Source: Procambarus clarkii (Eukaryota; Arthropoda; Malacostraca; Decapoda; Cambaridae). From it: a DNA stretch of 64,000 bases. Shown here piece after piece: positions 31,385 to 41,296 of this stretch; the first letter of the stretch is position 1; each line of letters begins with the position of its first letter. Location of the stretch: assembly GCF_040958095.1 (NCBI RefSeq), contig NC_091181.1:22116472-22180471 (forward strand), written 5' to 3'. The notes beneath the pieces are model-generated. The model did no database searches. It saw nothing but the letters and a program-made list of their open reading frames with translations, and had not been told where the DNA came from. The translations under genes and the position numbers were made by a program.

Positions 31385-31595
31385 TTTATTAGCCACATTG
31401 AGAGGGACGGCGACGTTTCGGTTCGTCCTGGACCATTCTCAAGTCGATTGGGAGAATCAAGTCGATCATTCTCACAATCGACTTAACAATGGTCCAGGAC
31501 AGACCAAAAAGTCTTCGTCCCTTCACTTGCTAGTGTGGTCTGGTGAACATACTTCAACCACGTTATTGTGACTCATCGTCTGCTATTAGCCACAA
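31385..31595. repeat. Hairpin (foldback) interspersed repeat
   Basis: Arms at about 31405-31450 and 31465-31525 pair imperfectly: GTTTCGGTTCGTCCTGGACC with its partner GGTCCAGGACAGACCAAAAA, and a CAATCGACTT stem. The right flank, GTGTGGTCTGGT to CCACGTTATTGTGACTCATCG, is shared with 62008-62060. Short foldback repeats of this kind are frequent in decapod DNA. Confidence 0.7.
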
Positions 31596-31713
31596 CTTGC
31601 ACACTGTAAAGGATTACCAGTTTTTTTATTTTCTCATTTTTATTACTGTGCATTTAGCACACACTGCCAGGATAGTAGCTGCGCTAACACCGACCACGTC
31701 ACATTAACACTGT

Positions 31714-31799
31714 AGTTTGTCCGGGAATTGAACTCTGGACCTCCTGCACCCAAAGCAGGAATTATACCCCTAGGCAAATTCCCCTAGACCGTCACAACC
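31714..31799 (-). pseudogene. tRNA-Pro(UGG) pseudogene
   Basis: On the minus strand, GGTCTAGGGG...TAGGGGTATAATTCCTGC, TTTGGGT (anticodon TGG), GCAGGAGGTCC, then AGTTCAATTCCCGG match a eukaryotic tRNA-Pro. The anticodon stem CCTGC/GCAGG is intact. The D-arm holds an extra about 14 bases through duplication of CTAGGGG, the T stem has a mismatch, and the acceptor ends pair poorly. It cannot fold as a normal tRNA. Confidence 0.75.
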
Positions 31800-32160
31800 A
31801 TAATCAGTTTGTGTATTAAGTGAATATAACGGGAGTCGTTTAATTACGTTATAACCAAGTTTAATAATTATAACCCCTAACGTGTGTGAAAGGAAATTTA
31901 CTGGTGACATTAAATTATAACTTCAGAGTGAAACGTATGTTTAAACAAGTAAAAAAACTAATTATAAACAAACTTACAATACAGTCCATATAAAATTATT
32001 TAAAGATAGAAATTATTCACCGGTAGATTTCCCACAGGGGGGGGGGACCACATTTGTGTCTACTCTTTGAGGGGCTGGGTGGGTAGATCGTTGTCCCCCC
32101 CCCCCCCATGATAATGGCATAACATGGGAGTGGACGGACCTCTGGTGCTCTAATTGTGGT
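31800..32160. other. No gene; G and C homopolymer runs
   Basis: AT-rich sequence ending in a G run (about 32037-32046) and a C run (about 32094-32107). Nothing else recognised. Confidence 0.5.
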
Positions 32161-32162
32161 GC

Positions 32163-32627
32163 CTAGGAGCTCAGGGGTTCTTTTAATGGGGCAGGTAGTT
32201 GCCCATTATAAATTGGGGAAGGAGTGTCGGGAAATGTAGAGATGTATTCACTGGACATTTGGATTGCCGACTTCTCACAGGCTATGGCAAGGGCCATCAT
32301 CTCGTCCGCCTTCGGACTGTACATGGGGTGTGGCGTTAGTTGTTGGTGTTGGCAGGTAGATGTGATAGCGGGTGTTGACTGTAGTGAGGCGCTGGGTTGA
32401 GGCTTGGGAGTATAGTCTGAGCGTGAGGTTGTGGGTGGGGTGATTTGTATGTGTGGAGTGTTGCATGTGGGGTGGAGAGGTGCTGGAGCTTTAGTGCTTT
32501 GCTTCACACATTGCTCAGAATAGCCTTCTGTGACGATATCAACACCATCTGTTAAAAGATGCAGCAATAACGACGCCATCTGTAGGAATGCTCCTGATAA
32601 TTCATTTAGGAGGTGGATTGATGACAA
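32163..32627 (-). CDS. Unidentified 154-codon Pro/Ser/Thr-rich ORF
   Basis: I do not recognise this protein. The N-terminus has leucine-rich MSSIHLLNELSGAF and MASLLLHLLTDGVD, the middle (about 45-110) is Pro/Thr/Ser/Gln-rich, and the C-terminus reads DEMMALAIACEKSAIQMSSE then FPDTPSPIYNGQL. The composition is biased, there is no homologous copy in the window, and the flanks hold no other gene signal. It could be a fragment of a transposon accessory protein or a chance ORF in biased sequence. Confidence 0.25.
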   Translation of the reverse strand: MSSIHLLNELSGAFLQMASLLLHLLTDGVDIVTEGYSEQCVKQSTKAPAPLHPTCNTPHIQITPPTTSRSDYTPKPQPSASLQSTPAITSTCQHQQLTPHPMYSPKADEMMALAIACEKSAIQMSSEYISTFPDTPSPIYNGQLPAPLKEPLSS

Positions 32628-32629
32628 TG

Positions 32630-33480
32630 CCCTTTGGTGAGGGAGGTGGTGATATCAACACTATCTATTGCGTTCACCCAATCATATTTTCGGTTCTCTG
32701 GGGAAAGGCTGCCATCATAGGTTATCCTTATGCACTTACTGTCTTGATAATGACTTGTGTCCACAAGAGTGATGAGGAAGGCGTCTTGTGCTCTAGAAAT
32801 CAGTTCAACCAGGGCAGTCTAGAACTCCCGACTTGTTTCAGCAAGGACAAGTGGCGGCCGTCGGTAGAGGCAGTGCTTTGTCTTTGAAGTGTTATTGGTA
32901 GGACCGACGTACCCGGGTTAGGTCAAGCGGAGTTACGAGACGGCAGTACTGGCCGTCTGTTGAGAAGTTCTGCGAAGTGTGTTGCTGGACACTTCTGCCA
33001 GGGTGTAGCTAGAGACACGAAGTGGGGTATTTTGGACACACTGATGTTACAATGTAGGACTGGACCATTTTTTGTTGAGTAGGGTTAACTCGCCAGTGTG
33101 AGGACCATTGAGCGTGGGTGACATAACAGAAGATGGTGGACTGACAGGGATAGAAGACTGCATAATTTATCGTATTGGTGTCCTGTGCAAAAGTGACACT
33201 CACAGTGTACATGTGTGTGTATGTATAGGGGTTATATAGTATATATTGGTGAAAGTGCTGATCAGTATTGATTACCCCTTTTCCTTTCACTATTACTTAC
33301 TACTGCTGAATTACTCTATACCGACTACGCTAACTTACTATTGACTTGGGGTGCGATCAATGAAGAGACAAAAAGCCCATTAGCAGTGATTGAGATAAAG
33401 AACCCGGTTACTGGCTGAGTGAGGCCATAACACCTTTCATGTCAGGCATTGATTGTAGTGTACTAGTGGATAAATAGGCA
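32630..33480. other. No gene recognised
   Basis: Short ORFs only, on both strands. No tandem or terminal repeat stands out. Confidence 0.4.
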
Positions 33481-33489
33481 TAACAAGGG

Positions 33490-33740
33490 ATATATTAATA
33501 AGTTATTTAATATTTCACTCTTTAGAATGTGAAATAGATATAAATAGAACAACTTTAGATTTAGGAAAGACTTGGGTAAATAATGGTTTGGTAACTGGGA
33601 TGTTGACATTTAGAACAAATTACCGGGTTAACATAACAGACGTAGGATCTCTTTAGTTTGGGTGGATATAAATAGGAGCTGCTACGTATGGGCCAATAGA
33701 CCTTTCTGCAGTTTCCTTCATACATATGTTCTTATGTGTT
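33490..33740 (+). pseudogene. Old CR1 3'-end fragment
   Basis: Matches the end of CR1 ORF2 (TTTAGATTTAGGAAAGACTT onward), the GGGCCAATAG 3' UTR box and a decayed octamer tail (TTCTTATGT). It has many substitutions and deletions. Confidence 0.8.
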
Positions 33741-34600
33741 TATTCTTGCTGCCTATATATTCATGCTCTTTCAAAATGATTCCATGATTATGAGAATCTT
33801 ATATATTGGAAAAATATACACCCGGCTTTAAAAACGTGTCGTATACCACCACCATACACTTTAAGGAATATTTAATAATTGAATATTATGTCCGCTTGAC
33901 CTTCACTATGCTTCTGAAAATATATTTAGTTTCCTTAATAATGTTCATAAATATTTTCAATAAATATTACTGTCGTTGTCAGTCTTTGAACATTATCAAC
34001 ATCATCTTCATCATTAATATAAGACTAGTAGAATCTCTCCTTCAAGTTCTTTTGTTGATGTTTAATTCACTATGATACGAAACGTCTGATTTGATGTTAA
34101 TAAAAACAATGTTGTACTCAATTATTTAAATCTTACATCACTTATATGCATATCATACCTGCAATGTGTTCCTGAATTGTAACCTGAGCTTTCTCACACA
34201 TCTGTAAGCGCTCTCACACACCTGCAATAAAAAGGCCATTTTAAGTATGTTTCGAGCAAATTAACTAGGGCATAAAACTATAATATCTATATTAGTTCAA
34301 ATATGTAAAGGACATTTGCAGACGTGTTCTGGAAATAGGAAAGGGTTAGAATGCAGTTATAACCATCCCCAAAAAGGGTCAAAATATACTAAGGAAAGGA
34401 AAATGTCGCTTTGTATCAACATGTAGATTTCTCCATCCCGACATGTGAGAAACTTCACTCGAGGAAATAAAATGCTTTGCCCTCAGCTGCTCTTACTCTC
34501 ACGTGGAAGGCACAGAACGCAAAATAATGAGTGACAAGCAAGAAAATGACTTTGGAGAAAAGCAAACATTTTTTTTATATCCAGGCGAAAGAGTTTTCAA
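33741..34600. other. AT-rich stretch, no gene recognised
   Basis: Low-GC sequence with chance ORFs (an 89-codon frame at 33806-34075 is Ile/Phe/Asn-rich, as expected of AT-rich DNA). No repeats assigned. Confidence 0.4.
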
Positions 34601-34779
34601 AAGGTTGAATATTGTGTATGGAAGTGGCTGAAAGACCCACTTGCATACCTGAATCACACATGCAATTACACCCCACAACAAAGACAGCTACGATAGGTAA
34701 CAACCCTGCAACAATCAGTACTGGTCAGAACAAAACCGACATGCCCACACAATGGACCTGCCTGAAAAATCTTCAAATT

Positions 34780-35225
34780 ATCCCAAATAGAGTAACCTAG
34801 TTCACCTTTGCCAACATACAAGGTCTGAAAACCAAAGCAAAATCAAAGTTCCGTTCAGAAGTTGCCTCCTCACGAGTCAAATACAGTATTTGGACTTTCC
34901 ACAGAAACCCATGCAAGAAAACTGACAGCGAGATCTTGAGACCAGAATATTATCTATAAAGATGTGATAGGCTATTAATTTACCACCTATTACCAATAGG
35001 TGACTACCACCTATGATAAATAGGTGGTAGTTAACTCTGCTGGGAGTAAAAAAGTAAACTTGGATATTATTGTAATATAAAAACCGCTAGATGCAACGGC
35101 TGAGGAATTCACAAATCAGATAAACAAGAGAACAGTCTTGATAATCTGGCAAACCCAATACCTGATATCTTCCTAGGTGACTTTAACCTGCCCACTCTAA
35201 GATGGAGAATAGCAAACAGGAATAT
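34780..35225 (+). pseudogene. LINE endonuclease relic, unassigned clade
   Basis: The plus strand gives FANIQGLKTKAKSK at about 34805-34850 (the N-terminal endonuclease motif NxxGLxxK). It then gives a decayed ETH-like segment and FLGDFNLPTLRW at about 35167-35205 (catalytic Asp and Asn). Stops separate them. A hairpin at 35004-35030 and extra TAGGTGGTA repeats interrupt it. CR1 copy D follows directly. Confidence 0.6.
35004..35030. repeat. Hairpin, 11-bp arms
   Basis: CTACCACCTAT and its exact reverse complement around GATAA. Two further partial copies of the arm flank it on the left (34981-35003). Confidence 0.75.
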
Positions 35226-35227
35226 TA

Positions 35228-36305
35228 TTAAGAACATAAGAACAGAGGCAACTGCAGAAGGCCTGTTGGCCCATACGAGGCAGCTCCTATTTATAACCAC
35301 CCAATCCCACTCATATACATGTCCAACCCATGCTTGAAACAATCGAGGGACCCCACCTCCACAATGTTACGCGGCAATTGGTTCCACAAATCAACAACCC
35401 TGTTACTGAACCAGTATTTACCAAAGTCTTTCCTAAATGTAACTTATCCAATTTATACCCATTGTTTCGTGTTCTGTCTTGTGTTGATACTTTTAATACC
35501 CTATTAATATCCCCTTTGTTATGTCCATTCATCCACTTGTAAACCTCTGTCATGTCACCCATAACTCTTCGCCTTTCCAGTGAATGCAACTTAAGCTTTG
35601 TTAATTTTTCTTCATATGAAAGATTTCTAATTTGGGGAATTAGTCATCCTACGCTGGACACGTTCAAGTGAATTTATATCCATTCTATAATATGGCGACC
35701 AAAACTGAACTGCATAATCTAAATGGGACCTAACTAGAGCAAGATATAGCTTGAGAACCACACCAGGTGTCTTGTTACTAACGCTGCGATTAATAAATCC
35801 AAGTGTCCGATTTGCCGTATTACGAACATTTATGCATTGATCCTTTTGTTTTAAATTCTTATTAATCATAACTCCCAGATCCCTTTCGCAATTCGACTTC
35901 GCAATCTCAACACCATCTAGCTCGTATCTTGTAACCCTATCATCATTACCTAACCTCAGAATTTTACATTTATCAGCATTAAACTGCATCTGCCAATCCT
36001 TCGACCATTTCAAAACCCCTATCTAGATAAACTTGAAGTGATAGTGAGTCCTCCTCCGAATTAATTTCCCTACCGATTTTCGTATCATCGGCAAATTTGC
36101 AAATGTTGCTACTCAAACCTGAATCTACATCATTTATATATATTATAAACAACAGAGGTCCCAAGACAGAGCCCTGAGGCACCCCACTTACATTTTCCCA
36201 CTCTGACTCCATTTATACTAACTTTTTCCTTTGGTATAGCCATGCCCTAATCCAGCTTCATATAGCACCCCCAATACCATGAGACTATCTTTTTAATCAG
36301 TCTTA
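35228..36305 (-). mobile_element. CR1 LINE copy D, 5'-truncated
   Basis: Minus strand. The 3' end is on the left with the octamer tail (reads TTCTTATGTTCTT in element sense), then the 3' UTR and ORF2 back to DRLIKKIVSWYWGCYM just before the RT palm. [13 protein letters not shown] and FADDTKI are present, but several indels split ORF2 into three frames (35311-35589, 35627-36013, 35979-36212). It ends head-to-head against copy E. Confidence 0.9.
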
Positions 36306-36306
36306 A

Positions 36307-36624
36307 AGTGAGGAACTGATTCAGAGGTATAAAACAGCCATAGAGTTAGTTAGGAGCAAGGGAGGAATCCCGATCATATGTGGCATTCTTCCAAGAAAGG
36401 GAGTGAGAAATGAATGGATATCGAGGGCACTTGGTGTCAATTGCCGGCTGGAAAGATATTGCAAATCAAATGCAATATCTTTCATAGACAACTGGGAACA
36501 CTTCTATGGAAGAAATGAAATGTATGCTCGTGATGGGGTGCATCTATCGAGAGCTGGGGTTGTTGCTGTTGCGAACTCGCTAGAAGAAGTGGTTAGAGGT
36601 GTTTGTTTGGGTTTAAACTGTTAG
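36307..36624 (+). pseudogene. CR1 ORF1 C-terminal piece, copy E
   Basis: Only the last about 105 codons: part of the hydrolase after block III, through DGVHLSRAG (block V) to the stop. It lacks the nucleophile serine, so no activity is possible. Confidence 0.85.
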
Positions 36625-36635
36625 TAGATAGAGGT

Positions 36636-39571
36636 ATGGGAATTGATTTGGAGGAAGGAGGTAATAAAAGTATGTGTTTGTGGGAGAAAGGAATTGGCAA
36701 AACGATCAGGGAAAGAGAAGGTCCGCAAAATAACAATTCACTTAGGGTATATTACACTAACAGTAGAAGTCTAAGAAATAAAATTAACGAATTAAATGCT
36801 CTTGTCTGCACAGAAAAAATAGATATTATTGCACTTACCGAAACGTGGATGAATGTAGAAAATAGAGAACTATTAGCTGAATATCAAATATATGGATTTA
36901 AACTATTTCACACAGATAGATATATTAGACGAGGAGGTGGAGTAGCCATATATGTTAGGGACAATTTGAAATGTAGTCTCAAAGAGGGAATCAAAACAGA
37001 GCCACACACAAACTATTTGGATTGAATTAAACGAAAAAGCTAATAATATTATAATAGGAGTAATATATAGGCCACCAAATTTAGACAGAATGGAAGCAAA
37101 GCATCTATGGGATGAAATATCTAGAGCATCTAGATCTAACAGTATTTATGTCATGGGTGACTTTAATTTTAGCGGAATAAACTGGTTGAACAAAACAGGG
37201 AATAGTGAAGCAGAAGATTTTCTAGAATTAATTGACGATTGCTTTCTTACGCAACACATTAAGGAACCAACACGGGAAAATAATATTTTAGATTTAGTGT
37301 TAACTAACAGGGAAACGCAAATTAATGACATCGAAATAGGGAGTGAGCTAGGGAGCAGTGATCACAAAGAAATCAGATTTAGCATAGAATGGAATAGACC
37401 AGTAGGAGAAAATTCTGTTAAAGTGCCAGATTTAAGAAAAGCTGATTTTAATAGCCTAAGAAATTTTTTGGGTCAAATTGATTGGAAAGGCTTGGGTATG
37501 GGGTGTGGGCCGGTCTTGGAGCGAGACATGAACCCAGCGATAGGTGACTTAAAATGGGGATTTCGATGTGGATTCAATATATAACTTATTTAAGAATATT
37601 CTAAACAAAGCACAGGAACGTAGTATACCATACAAATTGAATAGATCGTATACTAATGACCCAAAGTGGATAACAAAGAATTTGAGGAACCTTATAGGTA
37701 AAAAGAGAGCTTGGTACAAAAGGATTAAAAATGGGGAGGTCACTTTAGAACAGGAATTCGTACAACTGGTTAGAAATGTTAAAAAAGAGATAAGGAAAGC
37801 AAAAAGAAACTATGAAGTTCGCATAGCAGGGCAAGCAAAGACAAATCCTAAAGGGTTTTTTCAGTTATATCGTACTAAGACTAGGGAAAGGATAGGTCCA
37901 TTAAAAACTGAGACAGGTCAAATAACAGATAGTGATGAAGAGATGAGTAGTATTTTTAATAAATATTTTGTATCTGTATTTACTAAAGAGGAACTTAACA
38001 ATATGCCTTCAGCCGAACAAGTCTATGTGGGTGGGGACGAGGACAGGTTGACGAGTTTAGCAGTTACCAGGGAGGATGTTCTTAAACAAATAGTAAAACT
38101 CAAACCAAACAAATCCCCAGGGCCGGATGAAGTGTTTGCTAGGGTGCTTAAAGAATGCAAAGAGGAGCTTTGTGACCCACTGTCAACCATATTTAATAAA
38201 TCAATAGAGTCAGGCAGAGTGCCAGAGTTTTGGAAAGTTGCTAATGTGATACCAGTTTTTAAGAAAGGAGATAGATCACTTGCGTCTAACTATCGACCAA
38301 TTAGCCTAACGTCTATTGTGGGAAAGTTACTCGAATCTATAATAGCAAATAAAATTCGTCTTCATCTTGAAAAACATAAATTAATAATTGAGTCGCAACA
38401 TGGTTTTATAAATGGCCGTTCATGTTTAACAAATTTGTTATCTTTTTATTCTAGCATTGTTGAGGCAGTTGATAGTGGTAAGGATTGCGATGTTGTATAC
38501 CTTGACTTTAGCAAAGCTTTTGATACAGTGCCACATGAAAGACTGATTAAAAAAATAGAGTCTCATGGTATTGGGGGTGCTATATTAAGCTGGATTAGGG
38601 CATGGCTATACCAAAGGAAACAGAGAGTTAGTATAAATGGAATCAAGTCAGAGTGGGAAAATGTTGTAAGTGGAGTGCCTCAAGGCTCTGTCCTGGGACC
38701 TCTGTTGTTTATAATATATATAAATGATTTAGATTCAGGTTTGAGTAGCAACATTTGCAAATTTGCCGATGATACGAAAATCGGTAGGGAAATTAATTCG
38801 GAGGAGGACTCACTATCACTTCAAGTTGATCTAGATAGGGTTTTGAAATGGTCAAAGGATTGGCAGATGCAGTTTAATGCTGATAAATGTAAAGTTCTGA
38901 GGTTAGGTAATGATGATAGAATTACAAGATACGAGCTAGATGGTGTTGTGATTGCGAAGTCGGATTGCGAAAGGGATCTGGGAGTTATGATTAGTAAGAA
39001 TTTAAAACAAAAGGATCAATGCATAAATGTTCGTAATAAGGCAAATCGGACACTTGGATTTATTAATCGCAGCGTTAGTAACAAGACACCTGGTGTGGTT
39101 CTCAAGCTATATCTTGCTCTAGTTAGGCCCCATTTAGATTATGCAGTTCAGTTTTGGTCGCCATATTATAGAATGGATATAAATTCACTTGAACGTGTCC
39201 AGCGTAGGATGACTAAGTTAATTCCCCAAATTAGAAATCTTTCATATGAAGAAAGATGAACAAAGCTTAAGTTGCATTCACTGGAAAGGCGAAGAGTTAG
39301 GGGTGACATGATAGAGGTTTACAAGTGGATGAATGGACATAACCGGGGGGATATTAATAGGGTATTAAAAGTATCAACACAGGACAGAACACGAAACAAT
39401 GGATATAAATTGGATAAGTTTAGATTTAGGAAAGACTTGGGTAAATACTGGTTCAGTAACAGGGTTGTTGATTTGTGGAACCAATTGCCGCGTAACATTG
39501 TGGAGGTGGGGTCCCTCGATTGTTTCAAGCACGGGTTGGACAAGTATATGAGTGGGATTGGGTGGTTATAG
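36636..39571 (+). pseudogene. CR1 ORF2, copy E, three lesions
   Basis: Same architecture as the intact ORF2 (endonuclease, RT, C-terminal tail) with all catalytic motifs still legible: [37 protein letters not shown]. The frame is broken by loss of two bases near 37009 (ACACACAAACT), by an extra A near 37553 (TTAAAATGGGG), and by a TGA at 39257-39259 where the intact copy has Leu. The longest surviving frame (37568-39259) holds the entire RT. Confidence 0.9.
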
Positions 39572-39636
39572 AATAGGAGCTGCCTCGTATGGGCCAATAG
39601 GCCTTCTGCAGTTACCTTTGTTCTTATGTTCTTATG

Positions 39637-40298
39637 TTTCATGTGGCACTGTATCAAAAGCTTTGCTAAAGTCAAGGTACACAACATCGCAATCCTTACC
39701 ACTATCAACTGCCTCAACAATGCTAGAATAAAAAGATAACAAATTTGTTAAACATGAACGGCCATTTATAAAACCATGTTGCGACTCAATTATTAATTTA
39801 TGTTTTTCAAGATCAAGCTATATCTTGCCCTAGTTAGGCCCCATTTAGATTATGCAGTTCAGTTTTGGTCGCCATATTATAGAATGGATATAAATTCACT
39901 TGAACGTGTCTAGCGTAGGATGATTAAGTTAATTCCCCAAATTAGGAATCTTTCATATGAAGAAAGATTAACAAAGATTAAGTTGCATTCACTGGAAAGG
40001 CGAAGAGTTAGGGGTGACATGATAGAGGTTTACAAGTGGGTGAATGGACATAACAAAGGGGATATTAATAGGGTATTAAAAGTATCAACACAAGACAGAA
40101 CACGAAACAATGGGTATAAATTGGATAAGTTTAGATTTAGGAAAGACTTGGGTAAATACTGGTTCAGTAACAGGGTTGTTGATTTGTGGAACCAATTACC
40201 GCGTAACATTGTGGAGGTGGGGTCTCTCGATTGTTTCAAGCATGGGTTGGACATGTATATGAGTGAGATTGGGTGGTTATAAATAGGAGCTGCCTCGA
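39637..40298 (+). mobile_element. CR1 copy F with inverted 5' segment
   Basis: 39637-39812 is minus-strand RT sequence (from the FDTVPHER region back to HLEKHKLI). 39813-40298 is plus-strand ORF2 3' end (from [18 protein letters not shown] to GWL) and part of the 3' UTR. About 560 bp of element sequence between the two is missing. This is the classic 5' inversion with internal deletion expected from twin priming. Copy L begins where F's 3' UTR is cut. Confidence 0.88.
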
Positions 40299-40433
40299 GT
40301 TGGTATTGAACTGTATTGTACCTATATTCAAAGGTATTGAACGAGTAATGTAACTCCATTAATGAATGGTGAAGTCACAGTGAGAGGTTGTGTTAACCGG
40401 AGCTCCTGAGTGTTGTTATATTATCATTGCAAT

Positions 40434-41285
40434 ATGGAAGTTGTAGTTAAGGACCTGGTGACTCTAGTGGGAGCCCTGAGGACAGAGTTGGACTCTCTGC
40501 GGGAGGAGGTGCGTCAGATGAAAGAACAACGAGAAGTAACGAAGGAGGAGACCAGCAGTAAAGGGACCTCGTCTTGGAGAGTTGTGAAAGACAGGGGCCT
40601 TAAGAAGACTTTGATAAAGCCGCCTTCAAACGCCATAGCAACTTCTAATTCATTTGACGTTTTGGAGGACGAGTGCTGTGGAGAGACTGTGGATCGCGCA
40701 AAAGGGAAAGCAACGAAGAGAAAGGAAGCGCAGGCCCCTCAGAAAGTAAAGGAAGTACCTAAGCAAACATTAGTTGTGGGAGATTCCCAGATAAGGTATT
40801 TGGATAGAACGTTTTGTGCTAGAGATAGGGGGAACAGGTTAAGGGTTTGCTATCCCGGAGCTGGCATTGGTGATATTATAAACAACATGAATGATATTAT
40901 GGCTGGTAATGGGAACAATCCCATTATTTGCATTAGCGTGGGAGGAAATGATGTTGGTCGAGTTAGGAGTGAGGAACTGATTCAGAGGTATAAAACAGCC
41001 ATAGAGTTAGTTAGGAGCAAGGGAGGAATCCCGATCATATGTGGCATTCTTCCAAGAAAGGGAGTGGGAAATGAATGGATATCGAGGGCACTTGGTGTCA
41101 ATTGCCGGCTGGAAAGATATTGCAAATCAAATGCAATATCTTTCATAGACAACTGGGAACACTTCTATGGAAGAAATGAAATGTATGCTCGTGATGGGGT
41201 GCATCTATCGAGAGCTGGGGTTGTTGCTGTTGCGAACTCGTTGGAAGAAGTGGTTAGAGGTGTTTGTTTGGGTTTAAACTGTTAG
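40434..41285 (+). CDS. CR1 ORF1: coiled coil plus SGNH hydrolase, intact
   Basis: 283 residues from ATG 40434. Residues about 2-34 (VVKDLVTLVGALRTELDSLR and on) form a predicted coiled coil, probably for oligomerisation. Residues 35-110 are Lys/Ser/Glu-rich and likely bind RNA. Residues about 113-283 are an SGNH/GDSL hydrolase with all four blocks: GDSQ (Ser118), PGAGIGD, GGND (170-173) and DGVH (Asp254, His257). In CR1/L2 elements such an ORF1 replaces the zinc-knuckle ORF1 of other LINEs and forms the retrotransposition particle with ORF2. The ORF1 stop is doubled (TAGTAG) and ORF2 begins 11 nt later. Confidence 0.92.
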   Translation: MEVVVKDLVTLVGALRTELDSLREEVRQMKEQREVTKEETSSKGTSSWRVVKDRGLKKTLIKPPSNAIATSNSFDVLEDECCGETVDRAKGKATKRKEAQAPQKVKEVPKQTLVVGDSQIRYLDRTFCARDRGNRLRVCYPGAGIGDIINNMNDIMAGNGNNPIICISVGGNDVGRVRSEELIQRYKTAIELVRSKGGIPIICGILPRKGVGNEWISRALGVNCRLERYCKSNAISFIDNWEHFYGRNEMYARDGVHLSRAGVVAVANSLEEVVRGVCLGLNC

Positions 41286-41296
41286 TAGATAGAGGT

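Larger units (their letters stand above)
36306..39636 (+). mobile_element. CR1 LINE copy E, 5'-truncated
   Basis: Starts inside ORF1 (at SEELIQRYK), covers all of ORF2 and the 3' UTR, and ends with two TTCTTATG units (39621-39636). Sequence is nearly identical to copies B and L by eye, so insertion was recent. ORF2 carries three separate disabling changes. Confidence 0.92.

Noticed and set aside
35228..39636. Copies D and E as one twin-primed CR1 insertion
   Set aside because: Copy D has its own 3' UTR and octamer tail, so it is a separate minus-strand insertion rather than the inverted 5' part of E.
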